64,000 nucleotides of DNA from Polynucleobacter campilacus (GTDB lineage Bacteria > Pseudomonadota > Gammaproteobacteria > Burkholderiales > Burkholderiaceae), in contig NZ_NGUP01000003.1 of the NCBI RefSeq assembly GCF_002206625.1, positions 456,968 to 520,967 of the forward strand, read 5' to 3'. A model generated the notes under the pieces. The model worked only from the letters and a program-made list of their open reading frames with translations, did not search any database and was not told where the DNA came from. Below are positions 18,241 to 27,051 of the stretch, piece after piece. Position 1 is the stretch's first letter. Each line of letters starts with the position of its first letter. The position numbers and the translations under genes were made by a program.

Positions 18241-19335
18241 TCAAGGTTTCGGTTTTAGTTCTGCTGCGTTATAGACTATCCAAACTAAGGCAATTGGTAA
18301 CCATACCACCGATACCCATTGCATTAACTCATTAAAGTGTAATAAGCGTCCCTGATGCCAATGCCGTAAGTTCAAGATGAAATAGGGATTATCGGGCAAG
18401 ACATTAATAGCGATAGTGCCAGTAACTAAACAAAATAATGCCAAGAAAAGTCTTCTTTTTTGATTAAGGCTTAAAGCCCACCTCAATAAAATGCTTGCCA
18501 ACACCATTCCCCAAAGGGCTCCGGCTGTTAGCCATATCAGACTGAACTCTAGGCCAAACTGAAGAGCGGTAAAAAAAGTTTTCATCACCACAGTTAAACA
18601 AAGCAATCCATTGAGAATTCGCCACTGCGGAGCCTTAGCGCGTAAGCCTGAGGAAAGTAATAGAGCAACGCCAAGCCAACAGAGTGCAGTAATCACCGTT
18701 TCTTGAGCTATATGATTAATGACCAAGGTTCCCCAATCAATCGAAGCAAAAATAGCATGCCCCCATACGCCGGTACCCAGCCATGAACTTTGGGGATAGA
18801 TTTGTGACCAAGGAAACAATAAGAAGAGTGCGCATGCAGCCCAGTTGAGGCCAAACCATTGATCAAAGCGACGACGAATGACACTGCCTGATAACCATTG
18901 CGGCCCCAGAGGAATCGCTAATAAACCCCCTAATAAACCCCCTAATACATTTGCCCACCAATCCATCTGACTAGGGATGCGAGTGGGTAGCCAGGATTGA
19001 AGCGTTTCGACAGTCAATGCGAGCAGGGCACTAAGTGCTAAAGCAATGCTTAATGCCACAAAATTACGCCAACGGGGATAAGTAGCAAAAACCAGTAAAA
19101 ACCCAAAAGGAATGTATGCCAGGATATTGATGGACACGTCAAATAGGGTAATAAACCGAGGTAGCGGTGCCTGTATCCAGGCCCAAGCATCAATACCGTT
19201 GCGGAAATCAAAATCAAAGGGATTTAAGCTGACATAGATAATCAGTAGCGCATAGCTCAGGCTCATTGCCCTAGCTAAAGGCATGGCCTGTAGAGGCCAT
19301 ACAAGCTTATAGGGACGCTGGTCTTTTTGATCCAT
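18241..19335 (-). CDS. VanZ family membrane protein
   Basis: A 364-residue polytopic inner-membrane protein. The VanZ domain is in the N-terminal half (FDVSINILAYIPFGFLLVFA and ETLQSWLPTRIPSQMDWWANVLGG), followed by further transmembrane helices of less clear identity. VanZ relates to teicoplanin resistance in enterococci, but the role in proteobacteria is unknown. A 12-bp in-frame tandem repeat (18919-18942) encodes Leu-Gly repeats in helix 4. It starts the run VanZ-ferredoxin-hydrolase-DUF493-lipB-lipA-lipoprotein. Confidence 0.82.
   Translation of the reverse strand: MDQKDQRPYKLVWPLQAMPLARAMSLSYALLIIYVSLNPFDFDFRNGIDAWAWIQAPLPRFITLFDVSINILAYIPFGFLLVFATYPRWRNFVALSIALALSALLALTVETLQSWLPTRIPSQMDWWANVLGGLLGGLLAIPLGPQWLSGSVIRRRFDQWFGLNWAACALFLLFPWSQIYPQSSWLGTGVWGHAIFASIDWGTLVINHIAQETVITALCWLGVALLLSSGLRAKAPQWRILNGLLCLTVVMKTFFTALQFGLEFSLIWLTAGALWGMVLASILLRWALSLNQKRRLFLALFCLVTGTIAINVLPDNPYFILNLRHWHQGRLLHFNELMQWVSVVWLPIALVWIVYNAAELKPKP
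18919..18942. repeat. 12-bp tandem repeat in the VanZ-like gene
   Basis: Two exact copies of TAATAAACCCCC on the plus strand, in frame with the gene, adding or removing four residues (Gly-Leu-Leu-Gly type) per unit. Confidence 0.8.
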
Positions 19336-19372
19336 CCCACAATTCTAGGTCAGACCTTTCTACAATGGCGAA

Positions 19373-20173
19373 ATGACTGCTAATTGCATCCTCGAACGTG
19401 TTGCCCAAACTCAATCTACCAATGACGATCTTTTAGAGCGCTGGCGCGCTGGCGAGCTCATTGACCCAGTAGCGCGTATTGCCCACAAACAAACGGCTGG
19501 TAAAGGCCGGGCTGGGCGCACCTGGCTAGCCAATCCAGAAGACTCGCTCTGCTTTTCATTGGCGTTTCCATTCAAAAGAAAGCCCGCTGAACTGACTGGT
19601 CTTAGTCTTTCAGTAGGGCTAGCAGTGATTTCTGGAATCGCACAAGCATACGATTTAGATGAAGCTATGCTTTACCAAACTGGTCTGCGCTTGAAGTGGC
19701 CTAATGATCTACTGCTGAATAACGCAAAACTTGGTGGCATCTTAATAGAAGGCGGTCAAGTAAAAACAGGTGATCCAACTTGGATGATCATTGGTATTGG
19801 CATGAACTTACGCCATGCTCAGCAGATTGAAAGTAACTTAGGAAGTGAATCGGGTTTAAAGGTTGCTTCCCTTGATCAATTTCTTCCATCGCAATCAACG
19901 CTACCTGATGTGGAATACCTCTGGTTAAAAATTATTGCATCTCTAGAGCATCATCTGAGTGAATTTGATCAGCACGGTTTTGGAATCTATCAAGAGCAAT
20001 GGAAAACATGGGATGCCTATCTAGGTCAGACCGTATGGGTATCTGGCGCAGGTAGAGAACCTATCCATGGTATTGCTCAAGGCATAGATCAAGCAGGCGC
20101 ATTACTATTGGAACAAGCTGATCAAACAATTGCCATACATGCGGGCGATATTTCTTTAAGAGTACAAACATGA
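19373..20173 (+). CDS. birA: Biotin-[acetyl-CoA-carboxylase] ligase
   Basis: A 266-residue biotin protein ligase that forms biotinyl-AMP and attaches biotin to the carboxylase carrier. Motifs: biotin/AMP loop KGRAGRTWLANPEDSLCFSL near residue 44, KWPNDLLLNNAKLGGILIE near 107, and GIGMNL. A C-terminal SH3-like domain follows. The N-terminal DNA-binding domain of E. coli BirA is absent, so it cannot act as a repressor. It overlaps coaX by 4 bp (ATGA). Confidence 0.94.
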   Translation: MTANCILERVAQTQSTNDDLLERWRAGELIDPVARIAHKQTAGKGRAGRTWLANPEDSLCFSLAFPFKRKPAELTGLSLSVGLAVISGIAQAYDLDEAMLYQTGLRLKWPNDLLLNNAKLGGILIEGGQVKTGDPTWMIIGIGMNLRHAQQIESNLGSESGLKVASLDQFLPSQSTLPDVEYLWLKIIASLEHHLSEFDQHGFGIYQEQWKTWDAYLGQTVWVSGAGREPIHGIAQGIDQAGALLLEQADQTIAIHAGDISLRVQT

Positions 20174-20991
20174 GTCTTTACTTGCTATTTGATGTTGGTA
20201 ATACTCGCCTTAAATGGGCTGCAGTTGAATCAACACAACAGCCATCAGATCGACAAAAAAAATTGTGGGCTTACTCTGGATCCATCAGTAGTAAATCTTT
20301 AGCATCACCTGAACATAGAGCTGAGCTCGCAGATTACATTGCTAAAACTTTGCCAAAACCTGATGCCATTGGGTTTACTTGTGTTGCCGGTAAGGGGGTT
20401 ATTGAAAATCTTCAATCCCTATTTCCACAATGGAGTGACATATCCTGGAAGCAGCTCAAGGGTGATAGCCAATACAACAGCCTACGCACTCTCTACCAAG
20501 ATCCAAGCAAGCTTGGTGCGGACCGCTGGGCCGCCGTGATTGGTGCGCGCGCACTATCTAATACCAACACACTCATCATTAACGCTGGTACAGCCACAAC
20601 CATTGATTTGCTTAGCTCCAATGGCGTTCACTACGGTGGATGGATATTGCCTGGACTTGAATTAATGCACAAAAGCTTAGAAGGTAATACTGCTCAATTG
20701 CCACTCGCCGTTCGTGACGAGACCAGTTATGGTTTTGGCTTATCTACGAATAATGCAATCATTAGTGGTTGCGATGCTGCACAAATCGGTGCGATTCAAT
20801 ATGCAATTCAATTAGCAAAAGAAATGAATCATCCTGTTGAAAAAGTTTGGATCGATGGTGGCAATGCCAAAATTTTGGCGGCGCAGATGAGTAAATTTAA
20901 AGGACAATCTTCATTAACAGTAGAGTCAACCGAAACTATTGAAGGCTTAGTGCTACGCGGTATTTGGGCCTGGCTATTGCAAAATCTTTAA
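20170..20991 (+). CDS. coaX: Type III pantothenate kinase
   Basis: A 273-residue CoaX enzyme phosphorylating pantothenate, the first step to coenzyme A. It has the ASKHA-fold phosphate loop LLFDVGNTRLKWA at residues 4-16, LGADRWAAVIGA and LIINAGTATTIDLL with the catalytic aspartate region. It overlaps birA by 4 bp, a pairing found widely in betaproteobacteria. Its stop codon shares TTAA with the opposing adenylyltransferase gene. Confidence 0.95.
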   Translation: MSLYLLFDVGNTRLKWAAVESTQQPSDRQKKLWAYSGSISSKSLASPEHRAELADYIAKTLPKPDAIGFTCVAGKGVIENLQSLFPQWSDISWKQLKGDSQYNSLRTLYQDPSKLGADRWAAVIGARALSNTNTLIINAGTATTIDLLSSNGVHYGGWILPGLELMHKSLEGNTAQLPLAVRDETSYGFGLSTNNAIISGCDAAQIGAIQYAIQLAKEMNHPVEKVWIDGGNAKILAAQMSKFKGQSSLTVESTETIEGLVLRGIWAWLLQNL

Positions 20992-21476
20992 GAGCGGATC
21001 TTGCCTAATAGGCTAGTGGTAGAGCGCTCATATAAAAACGGAATAGCTATTGCTTTCCCACCCCAAGTTTTTACCAAATGTGTTTCTGCAAGAGTATCAA
21101 TCTCATAATCACCGCCCTTGACGTAAATATCGGGACGGATTTTCTCAATTAAACTCACTGGTGTTTGCTCAGTAAAGAGCACGACCATATCCACGCTTTC
21201 AAGAGCTGCTAGTAAAGCCTGGCGATCTGCTTCAGAATTAATGGGCCTGTCATCGCCCTTGCCCAGCATCTTGACGGAAGCATCTGAATTAATACCCACC
21301 ACTAAGCTGGCTCCTAGTGCGCGAGCCTGGGCTAAGTAGCTTGCATGCCCACGATGGAGAATGTCAAACACCCCATTGGTAAACACTAGAGGTCTGGGAA
21401 GTTTTGCAATGCGAGCAGTCAGCTGATCTAAAGTGCAGACCTTAGACTCAAAAGAAGGTGGGGGTAAAGAAGTCAT
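20988..21476 (-). CDS. rfaE2: D-glycero-beta-D-manno-heptose 1-phosphate adenylyltransferase
   Basis: A 162-residue nucleotidyltransferase equal to the C-terminal domain of E. coli HldE. It makes ADP-heptose for the lipopolysaccharide core. Motifs: FTNGVFDILHRGHASYL with the HxGH type sequence near residues 33-44, GINSDASVKMLGKG and YVKGGDYEIDTL. The kinase half (RfaE1) is not here and must be elsewhere, as is normal for the split arrangement in betaproteobacteria. Confidence 0.93.
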   Translation of the reverse strand: MTSLPPPSFESKVCTLDQLTARIAKLPRPLVFTNGVFDILHRGHASYLAQARALGASLVVGINSDASVKMLGKGDDRPINSEADRQALLAALESVDMVVLFTEQTPVSLIEKIRPDIYVKGGDYEIDTLAETHLVKTWGGKAIAIPFLYERSTTSLLGKIRS

Positions 21477-21569
21477 GACTCAATATTAATGGCTTTAGCT
21501 GCTTTCGAGCGATATTAGCCAGAATGTCTTAGACTTGGGGACTGCCGATCCAATAAAAGAAGTTACTAC

Positions 21570-22151
21570 ATGCCCCACAAGACAATTCGCCAAGTTTTTA
21601 CCTGGGTTTTTGCCCTACTTGCCTTTTTATTGGGCGCCCATACTGTCAACGCTGCTCCTAGCTGCAGCCCTCTACTATCCCAGACCTTCCCACGCCTACA
21701 GGATGAGGTACCTCAAAATCTTTGCCAATACCAAGGTAAGGTGGTTTTAGTTGTCAATACCGCTAGCTTTTGCGGATTCACAAGTCAATATGAAGGTCTA
21801 GAAAAGGTATACGCCAAATACAAAGATCGAGGCCTCGTCGTTTTAGGCTTTCCATCCAATGACTTTGGTCAACAAGAGCCAGGGAGCAATAAAGAGATTG
21901 CGGACTTTTGTAAAAATACTTATGACGTGAAGTTTCCGATGTTTTCAAAAAGCTCCGTCTCAGGAAGCAATCCGAACCCACTCTTCAAAATGTTGATTGC
22001 TAAAACTGGCACAACGCCAAAATGGAATTTCTACAAATATTTAATTGATCGAAATGGCAATGTAGTTGATTCCTATGGCAGCATGACCAAGCCGACAAGT
22101 AGCAGTATCACTGCCGAGATTGAAAAACTCTTAGGAGAAAAATCTCCGTGA
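21570..22151 (+). CDS. Exported glutathione peroxidase
   Basis: A 193-residue glutathione-peroxidase-family protein. An N-terminal hydrophobic signal (residues 8-28, ending NAAPSC) predicts export. The peroxidatic cysteine is C68 in VVNTASFCGFTSQYEGL, with the glutamine in GFPSNDFGQQEPG and the tryptophan in PKWNFYKYLID completing the site. Monomeric enzymes of this kind usually reduce lipid or other hydroperoxides and often use thioredoxin rather than glutathione. It opens a five-gene operon with overlapping junctions, which suggests defence of membrane lipids. Confidence 0.92.
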   Translation: MPHKTIRQVFTWVFALLAFLLGAHTVNAAPSCSPLLSQTFPRLQDEVPQNLCQYQGKVVLVVNTASFCGFTSQYEGLEKVYAKYKDRGLVVLGFPSNDFGQQEPGSNKEIADFCKNTYDVKFPMFSKSSVSGSNPNPLFKMLIAKTGTTPKWNFYKYLIDRNGNVVDSYGSMTKPTSSSITAEIEKLLGEKSP

Positions 22152-23536
22152 TTAAAAAAAGAATTGCCATTATTGGCGCTGGTATCTCGGGCCTTGGGTG
22201 TGCTTATGCTCTAAGGCAGCATCCTGAATTTGATCTGACCTTATATGAGGCTGGTAATCATATCGGCGGACATAGCAATACAGTCGACTTCAAGTGCAAT
22301 ATTAATGGTGAAGAAATCACTCATGGTGTTGATACTGGTTTCTTAGTGTTCAATCGCAAAACCTATCCACGTTTAGTTCGCCTCTTTGAAGAAATTCAAG
22401 CGCCGGTAGCGCCCTCTGAAATGTCTTTTTCTGTATCAATTGATGCATCCGATAAAAAACACCCACATCAAAACATTGAATGGGCAGGCAATGACCTGAA
22501 CTCTTTCTTTGGACAACGTTCAAATCTTTTATCTCCCTCATTCTGGAGAATGGCTTATGACATCTTGCGCTTTAATCGCCTAGCCTCCAAGCTAGCTCAT
22601 GAGCAAATTGAGGCAGGCCATCTTTATAAAGAGCCCGATGAAACTATTGCCAAGTTTTTAGATCGCAATCGATTTAGCCAAAGCTTTAGAGAAAATTATT
22701 TTCTACCAATGATTGGTGCAATCTGGTCATGCTCCGTTAGGCAGATGCTCGAGTTTCCGATTCAAACGATGGTACGCTTCTGTCATAACCATGGTTTGCT
22801 ACAAATTCAGAACCGGCCGCAGTGGTTGACCATTCAAGGTGGCTCTCGAGAATATGTAAAGCGGATTGTTGCCGCTCTGGAGGCCTCTAAAGTCAAGATT
22901 GTTCGCGAGGCTGTTGTGCGCATCAATGTAAAGCAAGATAGTGCTTCTCGAATTGAAGTGCTTAGTCAATCTGGATCTGTGTTTTTTGATGAAGTTGTAA
23001 TGGCTTGCCACAGCGATCAAGCACTTGATCTCGTGCATGGCATCGATCAGCAGGCCAGAAATATTTTGGCAGCGATTCCTTACCAAAAAAATCGTGCCAT
23101 TCTTCACACCGACGAACGCTTTCTACCTGAGACAAAGCGTTGTTGGGCCGCTTGGAATTACACCGCTAAATCCGGCATGAACATCACATCAAAACAGCAT
23201 GTGAGTGTGAACTACCTCATTAATCGCCTACAACCACTACCTGCACAGCTAAAAGACACTCCAATTATTGTCAGCCTGAACCCTGCATCAGAGCCGGACC
23301 CAAAACTGGTTCATCAAGAAATTCATTATTCGCATCCAGTATTTGATATGAGCGCCATTCAAGCTCAAAAAGAGTTGCCGCTCATTCAAGGTACATCATC
23401 GATCTGGTATTGCGGAGCCTGGACTGGTTTTGGCTTTCATGAAGACGGCTTGCGGTCGGGCGAATTAGTAGCAGAAGCTCTAATAGAGGGCATTCATTTG
23501 CCTCAGGTTGCCCATCCCAAGCAAGATGCCCAATAA
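22148..23536 (+). CDS. FAD-dependent amine-oxidase-like oxidoreductase
   Basis: A 462-residue flavoprotein beginning at GTG 22148, overlapping the gpx stop by 4 bp. The FAD-binding RIAIIGAGISGLGCAYALR opens the protein, YEAGNHIGGHSNTVD completes the Rossmann motif and the C-terminal IWYCGAWTGFGFHEDGLRSGELVAEAL is the second FAD site. It belongs to the group of NAD(P)/FAD-binding proteins found next to DUF1365 and Cfa-like genes. In Rhodobacter such a protein takes part in furan fatty acid formation; that function is inferred here from the neighbourhood only. Confidence 0.88.
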   Translation: MIKKRIAIIGAGISGLGCAYALRQHPEFDLTLYEAGNHIGGHSNTVDFKCNINGEEITHGVDTGFLVFNRKTYPRLVRLFEEIQAPVAPSEMSFSVSIDASDKKHPHQNIEWAGNDLNSFFGQRSNLLSPSFWRMAYDILRFNRLASKLAHEQIEAGHLYKEPDETIAKFLDRNRFSQSFRENYFLPMIGAIWSCSVRQMLEFPIQTMVRFCHNHGLLQIQNRPQWLTIQGGSREYVKRIVAALEASKVKIVREAVVRINVKQDSASRIEVLSQSGSVFFDEVVMACHSDQALDLVHGIDQQARNILAAIPYQKNRAILHTDERFLPETKRCWAAWNYTAKSGMNITSKQHVSVNYLINRLQPLPAQLKDTPIIVSLNPASEPDPKLVHQEIHYSHPVFDMSAIQAQKELPLIQGTSSIWYCGAWTGFGFHEDGLRSGELVAEALIEGIHLPQVAHPKQDAQ

Positions 23537-24322
23537 ATGAATCAGCCAAAGATTAACTTTGGAGTTGTCAAACATCAGCGGCTCAGACCTGCTAAGAATG
23601 CCTTTGGATACGGTGTTTTTACACTGTCGATACCGATGCGGGCCAGAAAGCACAGGCCGGATCTCCTAAGTCAATATGGGCTTAATGACAATCGTTTAGG
23701 ATTATTTTCATTCTTTGATAAAGACCATGGTTTAGGACAAACAGATAGTCTGCAGTGGATTGAAAATATTCTGCAAGAAAACCAAATCCAGAATGTTGAT
23801 GGAGAAATTTGGTTACAAACATTTCCCAGAGTTTTAGGTTATGTATTTAATCCGGTCAGTTTTTGGGTATGCACACGTGCAAACGGCCAAGTGCAAGCTG
23901 TATTAGCAGAAGTGAATAATACCTTTGGCGAGCGACACTGCTATCTATTGCATAAAAATTCTGGCGAGGTGTTGCGCTCTGGTGAAACCCTTAATAGCCA
24001 AAAAGTTTTCTATGTTTCACCATTTTGTGAAGTACGTGGTAACTACCATTTTCGCTTTCTATTCCCCCAAGATAGCAGTAGCGGACAAAACTCTGTTTAT
24101 CGAATTGAGCTCCACGAGGATGGCCTACCACTGATTAATACTAGTATTAGCGGTAGTAGCCGCCCCTTGAGTCAATCCACGCTTTGGCTGGCGTTTTTGC
24201 GTTACCCACTCATGAGCCTTGGGGTAATCTTCCGAATTCATTGGCAAGCATTGAAATTGTGGGCAAAAGGTGTACCCTTTCACTCAAAGCCTAATCCACC
24301 GGAATTTGAAGTTAGCAAATGA
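23537..24322 (+). CDS. DUF1365 family protein
   Basis: A 261-residue DUF1365 protein. Typical segments are the N-terminal VKHQRLRPAKNAFGYGVFTL, the central RVLGYVFNPVSFWVC and EVNNTFGERHCYLL, and FYVSPFCEVRGNYHFRF. Biochemical function is not known. It starts directly after the stop of the FAD oxidoreductase (no gap) and overlaps the next gene by 4 bp, so the three are translated together. Confidence 0.9.
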   Translation: MNQPKINFGVVKHQRLRPAKNAFGYGVFTLSIPMRARKHRPDLLSQYGLNDNRLGLFSFFDKDHGLGQTDSLQWIENILQENQIQNVDGEIWLQTFPRVLGYVFNPVSFWVCTRANGQVQAVLAEVNNTFGERHCYLLHKNSGEVLRSGETLNSQKVFYVSPFCEVRGNYHFRFLFPQDSSSGQNSVYRIELHEDGLPLINTSISGSSRPLSQSTLWLAFLRYPLMSLGVIFRIHWQALKLWAKGVPFHSKPNPPEFEVSK

Positions 24323-25611
24323 ATCGTCCAGGACAATCCTTACTCTCGCGCCTTAATTTTGGAAGGCCACAAAGCCGTACCCAAGCGCGTAAATCTCGAC
24401 TAGGTACAGAGACACTATTAAGTCTCTTATCCCAACTCAGCAGCGGCCACCTCAAAATGACCTTGCCTGACGGAAATATCAGAGAGTTCGGCAATAAATC
24501 AGATCCATTGCATGCCGAGATTCAAGTTTTGGATTGGTCTGTATTCAAGCAAGTACTGTCTCACGGAGATATTGGCTTTGCTGAAAGCTATATCCGCGGA
24601 GAGTGGGACACTCCAGACTTGAAAGCTATTCTTGAGCTTGCGATTCGCAACCGTACGATTCTAGAAAAAGCAATTTATGGAAGTTGGTATGGCTCCGTTC
24701 TTTACCGCATCAGACATTGGTTACGTGATAACAGCAAAAATGGTAGCCGCAAGAATATTCATGCCCACTATGACTTAGGCAATGCTTTTTACACCTTGTG
24801 GCTAGACCCCACTATGAGTTATTCCAGCGCCTGGTTTTCAGAGGGTGAAAAACAATCTCTTGCTGATGCACAACGCGCCAAAATTAGACGCATTCTCCAA
24901 TCGCTCGATACCAAGCCTGGTGATCATGTATTAGAAATTGGTTGTGGTTGGGGTGGCGTTATGGAAGAAGCTCTACGAAGCAATATTGCCATTACCGGAC
25001 TGACTCTTTCAACCGAGCAAAAAATATTTGCTGAAGATAGGCTACAAAAGATTGAATTGCAAACTGGGAAAACCAAGTCTTTTGAAGTCCGGCTACAGGA
25101 CTATCGGGATTGCCAAGAACAATTTGAGGGTATTGCCTCCGTAGAAATGTTTGAAGCAGTTGGTGAAAAGCACTGGCCAGAATATTTTCAAACTATTGCT
25201 AAATGCCTTAAGACTGGTGGTAAAGCTTGTATTCAAACTATTGTGATTACTGAAGAGCTCTTTGAGCGTTACCGCCACAATACTGATTTTATTCAGCAGT
25301 ATGTCTTTCCTGGAGGAATGCTACCCTCACGGACTAGCTTTAAGGAAAGCGCTGCTAAGGCTGGACTGCAGATTGAGGGTGAATTTGCTTTTGGGGCTGA
25401 CTACGCTAAAACACTTTGCCTTTGGAGAGATAATTTCAATCAAAAGCTTCATGAAGTTCATGGTTTAGGTTTTGATGAAGCCTTTGTTCGTCTCTGGAAT
25501 TTCTATCTCATGTATTGTGCCACTGGATTTGCAGAGCGCAATATTGATGTTGTGCAATTTACGCTGAGTCATCAATCTGTCAATACCTCATCGGACGCTC
25601 TGAGCGCATGA
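24319..25611 (+). CDS. Cyclopropane-fatty-acyl-phospholipid synthase family methyltransferase
   Basis: A 430-residue SAM-dependent enzyme of the Cfa family, which methylates or cyclopropanates unsaturated acyl chains of phospholipids. It has the signature HYDLGNAFYTLWLDPTMSYSSAWF near residue 150, the SAM site VLEIGCGWGGVMEEAL near 212, and FIQQYVFPGGMLPS near 325. In a cluster with DUF1365 and an FAD oxidoreductase the product may be a methylated or furan fatty acid rather than a cyclopropane one. It overlaps both neighbours by 4 bp. Confidence 0.92.
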   Translation: MNRPGQSLLSRLNFGRPQSRTQARKSRLGTETLLSLLSQLSSGHLKMTLPDGNIREFGNKSDPLHAEIQVLDWSVFKQVLSHGDIGFAESYIRGEWDTPDLKAILELAIRNRTILEKAIYGSWYGSVLYRIRHWLRDNSKNGSRKNIHAHYDLGNAFYTLWLDPTMSYSSAWFSEGEKQSLADAQRAKIRRILQSLDTKPGDHVLEIGCGWGGVMEEALRSNIAITGLTLSTEQKIFAEDRLQKIELQTGKTKSFEVRLQDYRDCQEQFEGIASVEMFEAVGEKHWPEYFQTIAKCLKTGGKACIQTIVITEELFERYRHNTDFIQQYVFPGGMLPSRTSFKESAAKAGLQIEGEFAFGADYAKTLCLWRDNFNQKLHEVHGLGFDEAFVRLWNFYLMYCATGFAERNIDVVQFTLSHQSVNTSSDALSA

Positions 25612-26384
25612 AGCAAAAAGGTATTCCAAATTTTTCCGGACAACGTGTCTGGATCATTGGTGCATCCAGCGGAATTGGTGAAGCCTGTGCTCAAGCGCTG
25701 ATCAAAGTTGGAGCAAAAGTAGCTCTCTCTAGCCGAAGAGTTGGGCGCTTAAATACTTTAGCAGCCCTCGGGAACACAGAGCAATCACTTGTGTTGCCTT
25801 TAGATGTGACTGATGATGGTCAACTGAAGAATGGCTATCAATCAATTCTAGGCACATGGGGCGGGGTTGATTTACTGCTGTTTGTATCTGGCGTTTATGT
25901 ACCACTACGTGCAGACAACTTTGACATGGATGCCGCAGAACAAACTATCGATGCAAACCTTTTAGGCCCCATGAGGGCTGTTGCGCTCGTACTTCCTGAG
26001 ATGCTCAAGGCACATGCTGGTCATATCGCCATTGTCGGTAGCGTTGCAGGCTATAGCGGGCTTCCTAAGGCCTTGGCATATGGGCCAAGCAAGGCAGCCA
26101 TTATCAATTTCTGCGAGACGCTCTACTATGACCTGCTTCCTCAGGGTGTTAGCGTCCATATGATTTCTCCAGGCTTTGTGGCTACCGAAGCAACTGCTCA
26201 AAATGATTTTGAAATGCCCGCCTTAATTAGCGCACAAGAAGCTGCTACTGAGATTCTAAGTGGCATTGAAAAAGGAGAGTTTGATATTCATTTCCCCAAG
26301 AGATTTTCGAGATTCTTAAAATTTCTCAGAATCCTACCTTATCCAATCTACTTCTGGATTGTGCGCCGCTTCGTCAAAATCTAA
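25608..26384 (+). CDS. Short-chain dehydrogenase/reductase
   Basis: A 258-residue classical SDR. The cofactor motif is IIGASSGIGEACAQAL at residues 13-28 and the catalytic YxxxK is in AYGPSKAAI, with the serine in VGSVAGYSG. The C-terminal tail is hydrophobic and basic (LKFLRILPYPIYFWIVRRFVK), so the protein probably sits at the membrane. It ends the gpx-FAD-DUF1365-Cfa-SDR operon; the substrate is presumably a lipid intermediate. Confidence 0.9.
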   Translation: MKQKGIPNFSGQRVWIIGASSGIGEACAQALIKVGAKVALSSRRVGRLNTLAALGNTEQSLVLPLDVTDDGQLKNGYQSILGTWGGVDLLLFVSGVYVPLRADNFDMDAAEQTIDANLLGPMRAVALVLPEMLKAHAGHIAIVGSVAGYSGLPKALAYGPSKAAIINFCETLYYDLLPQGVSVHMISPGFVATEATAQNDFEMPALISAQEAATEILSGIEKGEFDIHFPKRFSRFLKFLRILPYPIYFWIVRRFVKI

Positions 26385-26403
26385 GAAACGGCTTGTAAAG
26401 CAA

Positions 26404-27051
26404 TTACTGTTTGTATTTATCTTTACGAATTTTTTCTTCAAGATGATCCATGACTGCTATTGCTTTAGCTTTTGTCCCAGCGATTGAAGGAGAAGTTACG
26501 TACTTACCTTGCATCACAATTGTTGGTACGCCATCAATACGATAAGCCTCTGTCAATTGCTTTGCTGTACGCGCCTTAGAAACCACAGCGAAAGAGCGAT
26601 AGGTCGCCAAGAAGGTATTACGATCAATGCCTTGGGACGCAACCCAATCTGCGATCTCTGACTCAGTCAATAAGCGTTTGTTCTCTTTATGCATGGCATA
26701 CATGACTTTTTCGTTGAGGGCGTCACCCTTACCCAGCGCCTCAAGTGCATAGAACAATTGACTATGTGGCATGAAGTCATCACGAAATGCGACTGGGACT
26801 CTGCGGAAAACGACATCCTTGGGCTGACGTTTTACCCAGCTCATCAGCTCTGGTTCAAAGTCATAGCAATGCGGGCATCCGTACCAAAAGAACTCAATAG
26901 CTTCTACCTTACCTTTAGACTCTAGGGGCTGAGCAATCGGAAGAATGCGGTAATCAAATCCTTCCTCAATCTTTTGGCCTTGTGCAACAACAATTCCACT
27001 GAGGCAAACCAATGCTAGAAATGTAAATAGTCCTTTAGTAATTGAGATCAT
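26404..27051 (-). CDS. dsbA: Thiol:disulfide interchange protein DsbA
   Basis: A 215-residue periplasmic oxidase introducing disulfide bonds. A signal peptide (cleaved near VVAQG) is followed by a thioredoxin fold with CPHC at residues 59-62 in FFWYGCPHCYDF, a helical insert, and the cis-proline loop DGVPTIVMQGKYV. It overlaps the SPOR gene by 4 bp and belongs to the minus-strand run argS-SPOR-dsbA, an order common in Burkholderiales. Confidence 0.94.
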   Translation of the reverse strand: MISITKGLFTFLALVCLSGIVVAQGQKIEEGFDYRILPIAQPLESKGKVEAIEFFWYGCPHCYDFEPELMSWVKRQPKDVVFRRVPVAFRDDFMPHSQLFYALEALGKGDALNEKVMYAMHKENKRLLTESEIADWVASQGIDRNTFLATYRSFAVVSKARTAKQLTEAYRIDGVPTIVMQGKYVTSPSIAGTKAKAIAVMDHLEEKIRKDKYKQ

